In this document: positions 14,173 through 22,792 of the stretch, piece after piece
Position numbering within the stretch: position 1 is the stretch's first letter
Layout: each line of letters opens with the position of its first letter
DNA from: Myxococcales bacterium
GTDB taxonomy: Bacteria > Myxococcota_A > Polyangia > Haliangiales > Haliangiaceae
NCBI GenBank assembly: GCA_028287115.1
Contig: JAQBQF010000123.1
Coordinates: 1-40,989 of the forward strand
Direction: 5' to 3'
Length of the DNA: 40,989 nucleotides
The notes under the pieces: generated by a model
The model's database searches: none
Seen by the model: only the letters and a program-made list of their open reading frames with translations
What the model was told of the DNA's origin: nothing
Position numbers and translations under genes: made by a program

Positions 14173-15651
14173 ATGCGGATGGCCATCGTCGGGGTCGCGG
14201 TCGCACTCGCGGCATGTGCGCGCGGCAGCAGCGGCGCGGACATCGACGCAACGGGCGGCGGTGGCACGGACGGCGCTCCGGTCGACTCGAGCTGCGGCGC
14301 CTTGCCCTGCACGGGCATCTACGTCGCGCAGACCGGCAACGATCAAGCGACCGGTACGCAGGCGATGCCGCTGAAGACGATCCATGCCGCCGTCGTGAAG
14401 GCGGCGCTGTCGACACCGCCACTCGCCGTGTTCGTGCAAGCCGGCACGTATCCGGAAGCGGTCGCGATGAAGGCGGGCGTCTCGGTGTACGGCGGCTTCG
14501 ATACGACCTGGAAGCGCGATGCGACGAAGGTGACCGTGATCGATGGTCCGTCACCGGCCGTCACCTTCGACACGATTCACGTCGCGACCGTGCTCGATAC
14601 GATCACCGTCAAGAGCGCCGATGTGACGACCGCCGGCGCCAGCTCGTTCGCGATCATCGCGACGGACTCGACGATGATCGAGCTCAGAGACGTCACCGTG
14701 CAACCGGGCGCCGGAGCCGACGGTGTCGCGGGGTTCGACGGCAACAATGGCGCGAATGGCAATGGTGGAGCCGGCGGCGGATCCGGCCAGGAACATTCGG
14801 GCTCGTTCTTTTGCAGCAGTCACACCGTGCCGGCCGGCGGTGCAGGCGGAACCTCGAGCTGCGGGCGCAACGGCGGAGCCGGTGGCAACCCAGGCGTCGA
14901 TACCAGCCGCGGAAGTCCGGGCAACCCGGGCGCAGGCGGTACGCCCGGTGGTCAGGGCGGCGCTGCTGGCCTCGGCACGAATGCGCCGGCGCTCGGCATG
15001 TACGGCAGCAGCGGTGCGAATGGATCGCCGGGTTCGAACGGAGCGGCCGGCATCATCGTCGGAACGTTCGCCGGGCCGGTATACATGCCGGCGAACGGCG
15101 GTGATGGAACCGCAGGCACGCCGGGAAACGGTGGTGGTGGTGGTGGCGGCGGCGGTGGTGGCTCGACCAACTGCGTGTCGTCGGGCTCTTCGGGCGGAGG
15201 CGGGGGTGCAGGCGGCTGCTCCGGGACCGGCGCGACGGGAGGCACCGGGGGCGGCGGATCCTTCGGTGTCGTTGCAATCAATGCGAATCTCGTGCTGCGC
15301 GCTTCGATGGTGACCGCGAATCACGGAGGAGCCGGCGGTCGCGGAGGTAACGGCGGGCTTGGTGGTGGCGCCGGTGCGGGCGGTCCGGGCGGACCCTACG
15401 GCGGAAGCGGCGAGCAAGATGACGGCGGAATGGGTGCGAGCGGCGCCAACGGTGGCGTCGGTGGCCGCGGCGGTCACGGCGGTGGCGGTGGCGGTGGCCC
15501 GTCGGCCGCGGTCGTCTGCGTGGGTACGGCCACGATCTCGATCCCGCAATCGACACTCACCGGCGGAGCCGGTGGGGCAGGCGGTGCCTCGCTTGGCAAC
15601 CCCGGCGTCGACGGCACCTCGACGCGCGCGATCGGCTGCTCGTTCTTCTGA
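14173..15651 (+). CDS. Glycine-rich lipoprotein with beta-helix N-terminal region
   Basis: This 492-aa secreted lipoprotein has the lipobox LAAC at Cys15 after MRMAIVGVAVA. Residues 55-180 resemble the start of a parallel beta-helix (DUF1565-like): GIYVAQTGNDQATGTQAMPLKTI, AVFVQAGTYPEAVAMKAGVSVYGGFD, VTVIDG and repeated DTITVKSADV/LRDVTVQPG rungs. From about 185 it becomes a long Gly/Asn/Ala-rich region, with interspersed Cys-containing inserts (FFCSSHTVPAGG, TNCVSSGSS) and a last rung LVLRASMVTANHGG. It shares its design with the 1426-2511 gene but is longer and retains the recognisable beta-helix. A surface or matrix role is plausible (inference). It ends one base from the convergent 15653-16582 gene. 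Confidence 0.82.
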   Translation: MRMAIVGVAVALAACARGSSGADIDATGGGGTDGAPVDSSCGALPCTGIYVAQTGNDQATGTQAMPLKTIHAAVVKAALSTPPLAVFVQAGTYPEAVAMKAGVSVYGGFDTTWKRDATKVTVIDGPSPAVTFDTIHVATVLDTITVKSADVTTAGASSFAIIATDSTMIELRDVTVQPGAGADGVAGFDGNNGANGNGGAGGGSGQEHSGSFFCSSHTVPAGGAGGTSSCGRNGGAGGNPGVDTSRGSPGNPGAGGTPGGQGGAAGLGTNAPALGMYGSSGANGSPGSNGAAGIIVGTFAGPVYMPANGGDGTAGTPGNGGGGGGGGGGGSTNCVSSGSSGGGGGAGGCSGTGATGGTGGGGSFGVVAINANLVLRASMVTANHGGAGGRGGNGGLGGGAGAGGPGGPYGGSGEQDDGGMGASGANGGVGGRGGHGGGGGGGPSAAVVCVGTATISIPQSTLTGGAGGAGGASLGNPGVDGTSTRAIGCSFF

Positions 15652-15652
15652 T

Positions 15653-16582
15653 CTAACCGCGCAGGCGAGTCAGCTTGTCCGCGAGGCGCGCACGCAATGC
15701 CTGGATCGCATCGCGGCTCGCGCCCGCCGGCAGCGTCGCGAGCATCTCCCATAGCTCGTCGTATTCGCCGGCCCGGCCGCGCGCAGCGAGCGAGGTCGCG
15801 AAGTTTTCGAGCCGCGTCACGAGCATGGCGCGATCGGGGGCGTTGGCAAACGACAGCGCGGGCACGAACAGCGGCGCCATCGCGTCACCGTCGTCTTCAT
15901 CGAGATGATCGTCGCTACACCACGCGAGGAGCTTCGCGAGCGCCGGCGACCGTAAGCCTCGGAACACGTCATCGATCAGTAGATCGTGCACGGTGTCTTC
16001 GTGCGCGCGTTGGCCCGGCTCGTACGTGGTGCTGGCCGCGATGAACGCATCGACGAGCGCGGCCTGCGCCATGTCGTCGCCGCGGCGTGCGATCTCTCTC
16101 GCGATCTCGAGAGCGATGGGAAAATTGTCGGGCGTCCGCTGGAACAGAGCGGCGAACAGTTGCGCGAGCACTGCGGGTGACAGCGCGCCGAGATGTCTCG
16201 CGACCGCGGTCTCGAGCGGCGGCAACAGGCCACCTGCTTGCATCGTGCCTTCGTCGTCACCTTCCGCGTCGTCGTCATCATCATCGTCGTCATCTTCGTC
16301 GTCGTCTTCGTCACCCTCCGAGTCGCCGCCGGCGCCGTCGTCATCATCATCATCGTCACCGTCGTCGTCTTCATCTTCGTCTTCGTCCGCGAGATCGGGC
16401 GTGCTCCCCGCGGGCGCGGTCTCGAGTGCGGTCACCGCGTTCGAGGTAGGCGTCGACGACGCGACGATCCACGCGGCGAGCTGACCGAACGCGGGCTCTG
16501 CTGTTCGCAGATCGAGCGATCCGATCCGCGACACGAGCTCGGTGATCGGCGGTAGCGCTTCGAGCCGCGGATCTCCGGCCAT
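15653..16582 (-). CDS. Hypothetical protein with a long Asp/Glu-rich linker
   Basis: This 309-aa protein belongs to no family I recognise. Residues 1-63 form a small helical region (PITELVSRIGSLDL, FGQLAAWIVASS). Residues 65-112 are an almost uninterrupted Asp/Glu tract, encoded by GAC/GAT/GAA/GAG runs that look like a trinucleotide repeat. Residues 120-309 are helical and HEAT/ARM-like (LSPAVLAQLFAALF, FPIALEIAREIARRGDDMAQAALVDAF, LRSPALAKLLAWC). There is no signal peptide, so it should be cytoplasmic. The ATG at 16582 follows a TAACGT box; the in-frame extension to 16726 is Cys/Ser-rich and unlike the rest. The acidic tract could act as a DNA mimic or basic-protein contact, but nothing proves this. 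Confidence 0.72.
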   Translation of the reverse strand: MAGDPRLEALPPITELVSRIGSLDLRTAEPAFGQLAAWIVASSTPTSNAVTALETAPAGSTPDLADEDEDEDDDGDDDDDDDGAGGDSEGDEDDDEDDDDDDDDDAEGDDEGTMQAGGLLPPLETAVARHLGALSPAVLAQLFAALFQRTPDNFPIALEIAREIARRGDDMAQAALVDAFIAASTTYEPGQRAHEDTVHDLLIDDVFRGLRSPALAKLLAWCSDDHLDEDDGDAMAPLFVPALSFANAPDRAMLVTRLENFATSLAARGRAGEYDELWEMLATLPAGASRDAIQALRARLADKLTRLRG

Positions 16583-16589
16583 ATGTACA

Positions 16590-16595
16590 ACGTTA
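16590..16595 (-). promoter_or_regulatory. Putative -10 box (TAACGT) of the acidic-linker gene
   Basis: TAACGT on the minus strand ends 7 nt before the ATG at 16582; no Shine-Dalgarno sequence is present. Confidence 0.35.
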
Positions 16596-16610
16596 GCGCA
16601 GGGTGACGGG

Positions 16611-17582
16611 CTACAGCCAGCCGCGACGCCGGAACAGCCACAACTGCACGCCAACCCCCAGGATGATGGTGCCGCAGAGTGCCCAAAATGCCCAGTCATC
16701 GTGCTGGAGTGGAACGCCGCCGACATTGACGCCGAGCAGGCTGCACACGAATCCGAGCGGCAAGAACACGGCCGTGATCAGCGACAGCACGTAGAGACGC
16801 TGGTTGGTCGCCTCGGCCACGCGGGATCCGAGCTCCTCTTGAGTGATCGCGGCCCGATCGCGCGCGGCATCGAGCTCTTCGACCGTTCGCGTCATCTGAT
16901 CGGCCGTCTCCGTGATCCGTGCGCGGTGCGACGGCTCGAGCCATGGTGTCTGGATCATCGCGAGCTTGCCGAGCGCCTCGCGTTGCGGCGCCAGAAATCG
17001 TCTGAGCGCGATCGCGCTCCGGCGATGGGCGGCGAGGATCGCTCGCAGCTCGCCGCGGCTTCCGGTGACGACCTGGTCTTCGCACGCGGCGATCTCATCG
17101 CCGAGTGTATCGACGCGCGTGACCGCGTGCTCCACGACGCGCTCGACCAGCAGCGCGGCGAGATCACCGGTCGTGCGCGGCCCTGCACCACGATCGAGAT
17201 CGTCGGCGATCATCTTGACCGAACGCGATGCTCGATGCCTCAGCGTCACGACGCGACGCGGCTCGACCCACGTCCGGATCGAGATCATGTCGTCGGGTGC
17301 GGCGCCCTCGTTGAGGTTGATGCCACGCACGACGAGTAACAGATCATCGCCGTGCGCCACCGCGCGCGGGCGCGGATCGGGATCGGTAAGTGCGCCGACC
17401 ACGACCGGATCGATCTGCGACGGCCCCGCGAGCCATGCCTCGGAGTCCTTCGCGGCGTAGTCGAGGTTGATCCAGAGAACACCATCGGCCGGTCGCCACG
17501 TCGCGATCTCCGCCCAGTCGACCTTACGCGCACCGCCCTTGCCATCGAGCACGTATGCGTAGACAAGCCCGGAGCTCGGCAT
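16611..17582 (-). CDS. zntB: Zinc transporter ZntB-like (CorA family)
   Basis: This 323-aa inner-membrane protein matches the two-TM CorA/ZntB design and the 327-aa length of E. coli ZntB. The cytoplasmic N-domain opens with VYAYVLDGKGGARKVDW (compare the ZntB opening FAWMLDGRGG) and includes RAVAHGDDLLLVVRGINLN and the long helix RRFLAPQREALGKLAMIQTPWL. The C-terminus has TM1 YVLSLITAVFLPLGFVCSLLG, the pore-loop GVNVGGVP (ZntB type GVNxGG rather than CorA GMN), and TM2 WALCGTIILGVGVQLWLF, ending RRRGWL. Transport of Zn2+ or another divalent cation is expected. The ATG at 17582 aligns with the ZntB N-terminus; longer GTG/TTG starts up to 17669 exist. It is divergent from the bd-type oxidase gene. 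Confidence 0.9.
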   Translation of the reverse strand: MPSSGLVYAYVLDGKGGARKVDWAEIATWRPADGVLWINLDYAAKDSEAWLAGPSQIDPVVVGALTDPDPRPRAVAHGDDLLLVVRGINLNEGAAPDDMISIRTWVEPRRVVTLRHRASRSVKMIADDLDRGAGPRTTGDLAALLVERVVEHAVTRVDTLGDEIAACEDQVVTGSRGELRAILAAHRRSAIALRRFLAPQREALGKLAMIQTPWLEPSHRARITETADQMTRTVEELDAARDRAAITQEELGSRVAEATNQRLYVLSLITAVFLPLGFVCSLLGVNVGGVPLQHDDWAFWALCGTIILGVGVQLWLFRRRGWL

Positions 17583-17659
17583 TCCACGCGGTTGTACTAC
17601 GCCGTGCGAATCCGATAGCGCGAGGTGCGACGAAATGACCACGGCCGGACGATGCGTCG

Positions 17660-17665
17660 TAGCAT
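17660..17665 (+). promoter_or_regulatory. Putative -10 box (TAGCAT) of the bd-superfamily oxidase genes
   Basis: TAGCAT lies 9 nt before the GTG at 17675, without a Shine-Dalgarno sequence. It would drive both overlapping oxidase genes. Confidence 0.36.
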
Positions 17666-17674
17666 CCAACCGTC

Positions 17675-19078
17675 GTGGCGCCGCTTCCGTACTACCCGGT
17701 CAACACGTTCGGCCCGCTGATGAAGGGCATGGTGATCGGCGGCGTTGGCATCCTTCACGTGTTTCTCGCGCAGTTCGCGATCGGCGGCGGCATGCTGCTG
17801 TGCTACTTCGAGCGGCTCGCGCAGCGCGGCCGTGAAGCGGATGCGCGCAAGCTCGTCGACGGCTATTTCCAGATTCTCGTACTCGTCAGCTTCGTGATCG
17901 GCGCACTGACCGGTGTCGCGATGTGGTTCACGACGATCCAGGTCGGCGCCCGCACGATCGGCCTCATGGTCGATCAATTTCATTGGCTGTGGGCGACCGA
18001 GTGGGTGTGCTTCTCCGTCGAGGTCGTCGCGGGTTACGCGTTCGTGCGCGCCGGCAAGCGCCTCTCCGATCGCGCGCGGCTCTCGCTACTCGGCCTCTAC
18101 GCGGTGGCGTCGTGGCTGAGCCTGTTCTTCATCAACGGGATTCTCGCCTGGCAGCTGACGCCGGGGCGCTACCTCGACGGCGGTGGGATGTGGGCCGGGT
18201 TCTTCAATCCAAGCTTCTGGCCATCTCTGTTCTACCGGACCGCGGTCGCGATGGTGCTCGCCGCACTCGCCGCGTGCATCGTGATCAACTCGCTCGACCT
18301 GCCGCGCGAGCCCCCCGCCGGGGGTTCCGAAGCGGCTCGCCGCGCCGCGCTGATCCGCCGCGCCTCGCGCTTCGCGATTCCGATGATCGCGATGCCGCTG
18401 CTCGGCGTGTGGTACTTCCTCGTGCTGCCGGCAGACAGCCGCGCGTGGCTGCTCGGCGGCAGTACGCCGATGACGATGTTCGTCGGGATCGCGATCGGCT
18501 CCTCGCTGCTGATCGGTGCATACGTGCTGTTCGGGCTCGTCGTGAAGCGGCTGTACGTCAACGCCGCGAGCGCCGCGCTGCTCGTCGCGCTTGCATTCGG
18601 TGCGACCGCCGCCGGCGAGTTCGTGCGCGAAGGCGCGCGCAAGCCGTACACCGTGCGCGGTGTGCTGTACTCGAATTCGATCACGCCTGCCGAGGTCGCC
18701 GAGTTGCGCCGCACCGGCGTGACCGCGAACGATCCGTATCCGCTGCGCGACGACGCCCGCTATCCCACCGAGCAGCTCCGCCGCGGCGCGAAGGTCGAGC
18801 GTGCGCTGTGCGACGCGTGTCACACGATCAACGGCGCGAACTCACTCGTCGAGCTGACGCGGACCTGGACCGACGACCAGCTCGGCCAGAACATCGCGAA
18901 GCTCCAGCGCACGAAGGGCTTCATGCCGCCGTTCGCCGGCAACGCCGAGGACGTCGAGGCGATCGGCCAGCTGTTGCGTTGGGAGGCGGCCGGAACCCCG
19001 GCGGCCTGGCCGGACACGACCGATCCGAAAACGCTCCAGCAGATTGCGAAGTGGCTCGAGGAAGCGGGGACGAAGTAA
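17675..19078 (+). CDS. Cytochrome bd-superfamily subunit I with fused C-terminal cytochrome c
   Basis: This 467-aa inner-membrane protein has about eight TM helices related to CydA, then a soluble cytochrome c. CydA-like landmarks by eye: His28 in GILHVFLAQFAIGGG (CydA H19 region), GALTGVAMWF, ATEW (CydA AIEG, E107 region), FFINGILAWQLTP, and AAGEFVREGARKPYTVRG, matching CydA's EAGWFVAEYGRQPWAI end. The b558 ligands appear missing: the CydA H186 position reads LFYRTA (Arg) and the R391/M393 segment reads TMFVGIAIG. The cytochrome c has CDACH (C379-H383) and FMPPF as the likely Met ligand. Known relatives are the proposed 'OR-C' members of the bd superfamily. Electrons may therefore come from a c-type carrier rather than quinol (inference). 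GTG start; the stop overlaps the next ATG (TAATG). Confidence 0.82.
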   Translation: MAPLPYYPVNTFGPLMKGMVIGGVGILHVFLAQFAIGGGMLLCYFERLAQRGREADARKLVDGYFQILVLVSFVIGALTGVAMWFTTIQVGARTIGLMVDQFHWLWATEWVCFSVEVVAGYAFVRAGKRLSDRARLSLLGLYAVASWLSLFFINGILAWQLTPGRYLDGGGMWAGFFNPSFWPSLFYRTAVAMVLAALAACIVINSLDLPREPPAGGSEAARRAALIRRASRFAIPMIAMPLLGVWYFLVLPADSRAWLLGGSTPMTMFVGIAIGSSLLIGAYVLFGLVVKRLYVNAASAALLVALAFGATAAGEFVREGARKPYTVRGVLYSNSITPAEVAELRRTGVTANDPYPLRDDARYPTEQLRRGAKVERALCDACHTINGANSLVELTRTWTDDQLGQNIAKLQRTKGFMPPFAGNAEDVEAIGQLLRWEAAGTPAAWPDTTDPKTLQQIAKWLEEAGTK

Positions 19079-20010
19079 TGTTTCCGTTCGACGACGTGAT
19101 CTCGCTGCTGTTCGTCGTGACGCTCGCGCTGCACGCGGTGTTTGTCAGCTACGTCGTCGTGGGCACCGCGTACGTGCTCGTCCAGGTGCTGCGCAAGCGA
19201 GACGATACGCTCGCGGCGGTCGTCCGCGATCGGCTGCCTTTCATGCTCGGCTGCGGGATCACGGCCGGGGTCGCGCCGCTGTTGTTCATCCAGCTTCTGC
19301 ACCAGCAGCGGTACTACACGGCGAATCTGCTGCTCGGCCCGCGCTGGTTGGCGATCATCCCCGCGCTGATCGTCGGGTTCTACGGCCTCTACCTCGCGAA
19401 GCAATCCGAACGCTGGCGTCGCGTCTCGACGGGCGTGGCACTCGCTTGCTTCGTGTTCGTCGCGTATTCGTGGAGCGAGCTCCACGAGCTCGGCAAGACC
19501 GACGTCGTGTGGCGCGCGTTCTATGCGGCAGGTGATCGTGTGTTCACGGGGGCGACGATCGCACCGCGGTTCATCGTGATCGTGGGCGCGATGATGACGC
19601 TGTTCGCGATGATCGCGGCGTGGTCCACGAATGCGCGCCGGCACCTCGCCGTGATGGCGCTCTCGGGACGGATCATCTCGATCGGCGGAGCCGTGTGGCT
19701 GTGGCGGAGCGGCTTCGAGATCACGGACGCGGTGCGCCCGTGGTTCATCGTGCTCGTAGTCGCGGTAGTGGTGGAATGCGCCGGCTTGGCGCTCGCGCTC
19801 CGGAAGCCGAGCGCTCGCGTGCTCGCGGTGATCACGGCCGCGGGCATCGGCGCGCTCGTATCGGCGGCCGTTGTCCGCGAAGCGCCGCGGATCGCGATGA
19901 TCGAGCCGGAGCATCCGCTCGCGACGACCGCCGGCGGCTCGGTGGTGTTCGCGATAGCGTTCGTGCTCGGAACCGTAGCGATCGCCTGGGTCGTCCGAAC
20001 CGTGCGCTAG
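19078..20010 (+). CDS. Polytopic membrane protein, partner subunit of the bd-type complex
   Basis: This 310-aa protein has eight or nine hydrophobic helices and no obvious CydB signature. Its first helix has a His (His19) in LHAVFVSYVVVGTAYVLV, comparable to LHVFLAQFAIGGGMLL of the upstream subunit. Helix 2, GCGITAGVAPLLFIQLLHQQRYYTANLL, resembles GALTGVAMWFTTIQVGARTI of the same protein. This suggests it is a diverged paralogue of subunit I and not a true CydB (inference from eye alignment). The start codon shares a base with the upstream stop (TAATG), so the two are coupled and probably stoichiometric. The stop TAG lies in a CTAG tetranucleotide shared with the stop of the convergent kinase. 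Confidence 0.75.
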   Translation: MFPFDDVISLLFVVTLALHAVFVSYVVVGTAYVLVQVLRKRDDTLAAVVRDRLPFMLGCGITAGVAPLLFIQLLHQQRYYTANLLLGPRWLAIIPALIVGFYGLYLAKQSERWRRVSTGVALACFVFVAYSWSELHELGKTDVVWRAFYAAGDRVFTGATIAPRFIVIVGAMMTLFAMIAAWSTNARRHLAVMALSGRIISIGGAVWLWRSGFEITDAVRPWFIVLVVAVVVECAGLALALRKPSARVLAVITAAGIGALVSAAVVREAPRIAMIEPEHPLATTAGGSVVFAIAFVLGTVAIAWVVRTVR

Positions 20011-22046
20011 CGCAGCGGCTTGACCAGGCGCTCGAGTAGTCGGTTCACATCGGCCGGCTTGACCAGGTGATCGTCGAAGCCCAGGCGCTGGCTGCGCGCG
20101 CGGTCGGCCGGCTGTCCATAACCACTGAGCGCGATCAGGCGGATCCTGTCGCCCTCCGGCGACTTCCGGAGCTCGGCGGCGAGCTCGTAGCCGTCCATTC
20201 CCGGAAGTCCGATGTCGAGGATCGCGAACTGGGGCTTGAACTCCGCGAGCGTCACGAGTGCGCTCGGACCGTCATCGGCGGTCTTCACGTGATGACCGAG
20301 CGACGTGAGAATGTCCGCGAGCAGCAGGCGCGCATCGTCGTTATCGTCGACGATCAGGATCCGGTAGGACGCCTTCTCCGCCGGCGGGAACGCCATCGCG
20401 AGTCGCTCGTCGGCCGCGTCCGGTGCCGGTTGAGGGGCTCCCGGCAATCGAACGATGAAGCTACTGCCTTTCCCGAGGCCCTTGCTGCGCGCTTCGACAC
20501 TGCCGCCGTGCAGCTCGACGAGTGATCGTACGAGAGTAAGCCCGACACCCAGCCCGCCCGCCGCGCGAGCTGCATCCTGATACCCCTGGACGAATAGCTC
20601 GAAGACGCGTGGCAAGAGAGCCGCGTCCATCCCGATGCCATCGTCGTGGATCTCGATGACGATCATCTCGCCTGCGTGCTGCACCCTCAAGCGGATGTTC
20701 CCGCCCTGTGGCGTGTACTTCGCGGCGTTGTTGAGGAGGTTTGCGAACACCTGCGTCAGCCGCGCCTCGTCGCCGGCCATCACCAGCGGGTCATCCGGGA
20801 TCTCGACCTCGAAGTATTGGGACTTCGTTTCGAACAGCGGGATCGCGATCTCGACGGCCTTCCCGAGCGGATCTCGAACGTCGAGGGGCTCGCGCTTCAG
20901 CTCGATCTTCGCGCGTGAAATGCGCGAGATATCGAGGAGGTCGTCGACGAGGTGGATCATCTGCCGGACCTGCCGGTCGATGATCTGATACTCGCGCAAG
21001 GACTTCGTGTCGCCCCGGATCTTGAGCAGCTGGAGTGCGGACACGATCGGCGCGAGCGGGTTCCGCAGCTCGTGACCGAGCATCGCGAGGAATTCGTCCT
21101 TGGTCTTGTTCGATTGCTCTGCCGCCACGCGCGCCGCACGTTCTGACTCGGACTTGATCCGATCCGTCAGATCGCGGGTCACCTTGGAGTAGCCGACTAG
21201 TTGCCCGAGGTCGTCGCGAATCGCGCTGATCACGACATTGCCCCAGAACTTCGAGCCGTCCTTCCGAATCCGCCAGCCCTCGTCCTCGAACCGCCCCTCG
21301 CGCGCCGCCGCCTCGAGCTCGAGCTCGCACTTCCCTGCGCGCACCTCGTCCGGCAGATAAAACCGCGAGAAGTGGGACCCGATGATCTCGTCGGCCGTGT
21401 AGCCCTTGATCCGCTGAGCGCCCGCGTTCCAGGTCGCGACCGTACCGTCCGGGTTAAGGATGAAGATCGCGTAGTCACGAATGCTCGCCACGAGCAGCCG
21501 AAATCGCTCGTCCGAGGCGCGCCGCTGTTCCTCGGCGCGCTTGCGCTCCGTGAGATCGCGCGTGACCTTGCCGAAGCCAAGGAGCTTGCCCGTCGAGCTG
21601 CGCAGGGCGGTGATCACCACGTTGGCCCAGAACATCGAACCGTCCTTGCGGACTCGCCAGCCCTCATCCTCGAACCGCCCGAAGCGTGCGGCGACGTCCA
21701 GCTCGTGATCGCACTTGCCGGCTCGCACATCCACATCGGGATAGAACACGGAGAAGTGGCGGCCGATGATCTCGTCGGCCGTGTACCCCTTGACGCATTG
21801 CGCGCCGGCATTCCAGGTCGCGACCTTGCCGTTCTCATCGAGAATGAAGATCGCGTAGTCCTGAACGCTCTCGATCAGCAGCCGAAACAGTTGCTCGGAC
21901 TCGCCGTTCTTCTTCCTCTGTGGATCGAGCTGGTCGCTCGACGCTCGCTCGACACGGACACGCCGGTCGAGGTCGCGCTCGAGCGTCTCCTTCTGGCCTC
22001 CGAGCTCGATCGGTTCGGCGCTCGTGGGTTTCTCGGTCGAGCCCAT
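20007..22046 (-). CDS. PAS-PAS hybrid sensor histidine kinase with C-terminal receiver
   Basis: This 679-aa cytoplasmic sensor begins with a short charged coil. Two consecutive PAS domains follow (about 53-165 and 182-290), each with DYAIFIL, WNAGAQxxKGYTADEIIG and a PAC end (KLLGFGKVTRDLTER; QLVGYSKVTRDLTDR). The HisKA box is AMLGHELRNPLAP with phospho-acceptor His325. The HATPase has QVFANLLNNAAKYT (N box), DDGIGMD (G1) and GGLGVGLTLVRSLVELHGG (G2). The receiver starts ILIVDDNDDAR, has acceptor Asp611 in LDIGLPGMDG and Lys in HLVKPAD. There is no TM helix, so it senses an internal cue. The near-identical PAS pair suggests internal duplication. No separate response regulator is adjacent. The 22047-22261 stretch upstream holds no recognisable gene. 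Confidence 0.93.
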   Translation of the reverse strand: MGSTEKPTSAEPIELGGQKETLERDLDRRVRVERASSDQLDPQRKKNGESEQLFRLLIESVQDYAIFILDENGKVATWNAGAQCVKGYTADEIIGRHFSVFYPDVDVRAGKCDHELDVAARFGRFEDEGWRVRKDGSMFWANVVITALRSSTGKLLGFGKVTRDLTERKRAEEQRRASDERFRLLVASIRDYAIFILNPDGTVATWNAGAQRIKGYTADEIIGSHFSRFYLPDEVRAGKCELELEAAAREGRFEDEGWRIRKDGSKFWGNVVISAIRDDLGQLVGYSKVTRDLTDRIKSESERAARVAAEQSNKTKDEFLAMLGHELRNPLAPIVSALQLLKIRGDTKSLREYQIIDRQVRQMIHLVDDLLDISRISRAKIELKREPLDVRDPLGKAVEIAIPLFETKSQYFEVEIPDDPLVMAGDEARLTQVFANLLNNAAKYTPQGGNIRLRVQHAGEMIVIEIHDDGIGMDAALLPRVFELFVQGYQDAARAAGGLGVGLTLVRSLVELHGGSVEARSKGLGKGSSFIVRLPGAPQPAPDAADERLAMAFPPAEKASYRILIVDDNDDARLLLADILTSLGHHVKTADDGPSALVTLAEFKPQFAILDIGLPGMDGYELAAELRKSPEGDRIRLIALSGYGQPADRARSQRLGFDDHLVKPADVNRLLERLVKPLR

Positions 22047-22057
22047 GGCGGAGCGCG

Positions 22058-22063
22058 AGCATA
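22058..22063 (-). promoter_or_regulatory. Putative -10 box (TATGCT) of the hybrid kinase gene
   Basis: TATGCT on the minus strand ends 11 nt before the ATG at 22046; no good Shine-Dalgarno sequence is present. Confidence 0.3.
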
Positions 22064-22261
22064 CCCTTCAACGGCTCAAGGCCTCGGCGGATTCACCCCT
22101 TCGATCACTGTGGCAGGCGCGCACGGTGAGACTGCCTAACGTTGCACGAGGAACGTCGTGGGGTCACACACAACTTCTACACGTCGTCGTGGTTTCTCGC
22201 GGCGGCTCGCTGTGGAGCTCGCGCCGCACTCCGCGATGCGCGTCGCCGCGACCCACTCCGC

Positions 22262-22783
22262 TCATTGCCCGTCGAGCGTCACCGCAGCCGCGTGCAGCAC
22301 CGCGGCGATTCGCACGGCGTCTTGCACCATCTCCTTGGTGCCGCCGCGCTCGCGGATCACCTTCTCGTGCGACCGCACACACATCTCGCAACCGGTGATC
22401 GCGGAGGCCGCAAGACACTCGAGCTCGAAGTCGAGCTTCTCGATACCGGGATTGCCGATCAGCTGCATGCGTAGCCGCGCGGGCATGTGCCCGTACTCTG
22501 ACGCCGAGCCCATGTAATGCAGGAAGCGGTAGTAGACGTTGTTCATCCCCATGATCGACGCCGCACCACGTGCCGCGGTGATGGCCTCCGCCGGCAGATG
22601 CGCCGCGGCTTCCGCCTCGATCGCGTCGACGACCTCGCGGTTGCGTGCCGTGATCGCGCACGTGATCGCGATGCCCCACGCCTGTGCCGGCGTCAGCGCG
22701 GTCGACGCCGCGATCACGCCGAGATTTAACCGGAGATCCTTCGCATGCTCGGGCAGACGCCCCTTGAGCTGTTCGATGGACAT
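22262..22783 (-). CDS. ahpD: Alkyl hydroperoxide reductase AhpD
   Basis: This 173-aa protein should reduce AhpC through lipoyl-protein-linked electrons, as shown for mycobacterial AhpD. It starts MSIEQLKGRLPEHAKDLRLNLG, very like Mycobacterium AhpD, and has RGAASIMGMNNVYYRF. The active site is CEMCVRSHE, with Cys132, Cys135 and His139, preceded by FELECLAASAI. The ATG at 22783 is chosen over the adjacent ATG at 22786 because AAGGAG then has a 5-nt spacing and the protein aligns with family starts. That Shine-Dalgarno sequence overlaps the ahpC stop codon, so the two are translationally linked. The pair is under the OxyR operator at 23368-23404. Confidence 0.95.
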   Translation of the reverse strand: MSIEQLKGRLPEHAKDLRLNLGVIAASTALTPAQAWGIAITCAITARNREVVDAIEAEAAAHLPAEAITAARGAASIMGMNNVYYRFLHYMGSASEYGHMPARLRMQLIGNPGIEKLDFELECLAASAITGCEMCVRSHEKVIRERGGTKEMVQDAVRIAAVLHAAAVTLDGQ

Positions 22784-22792
22784 CATCGCTCC

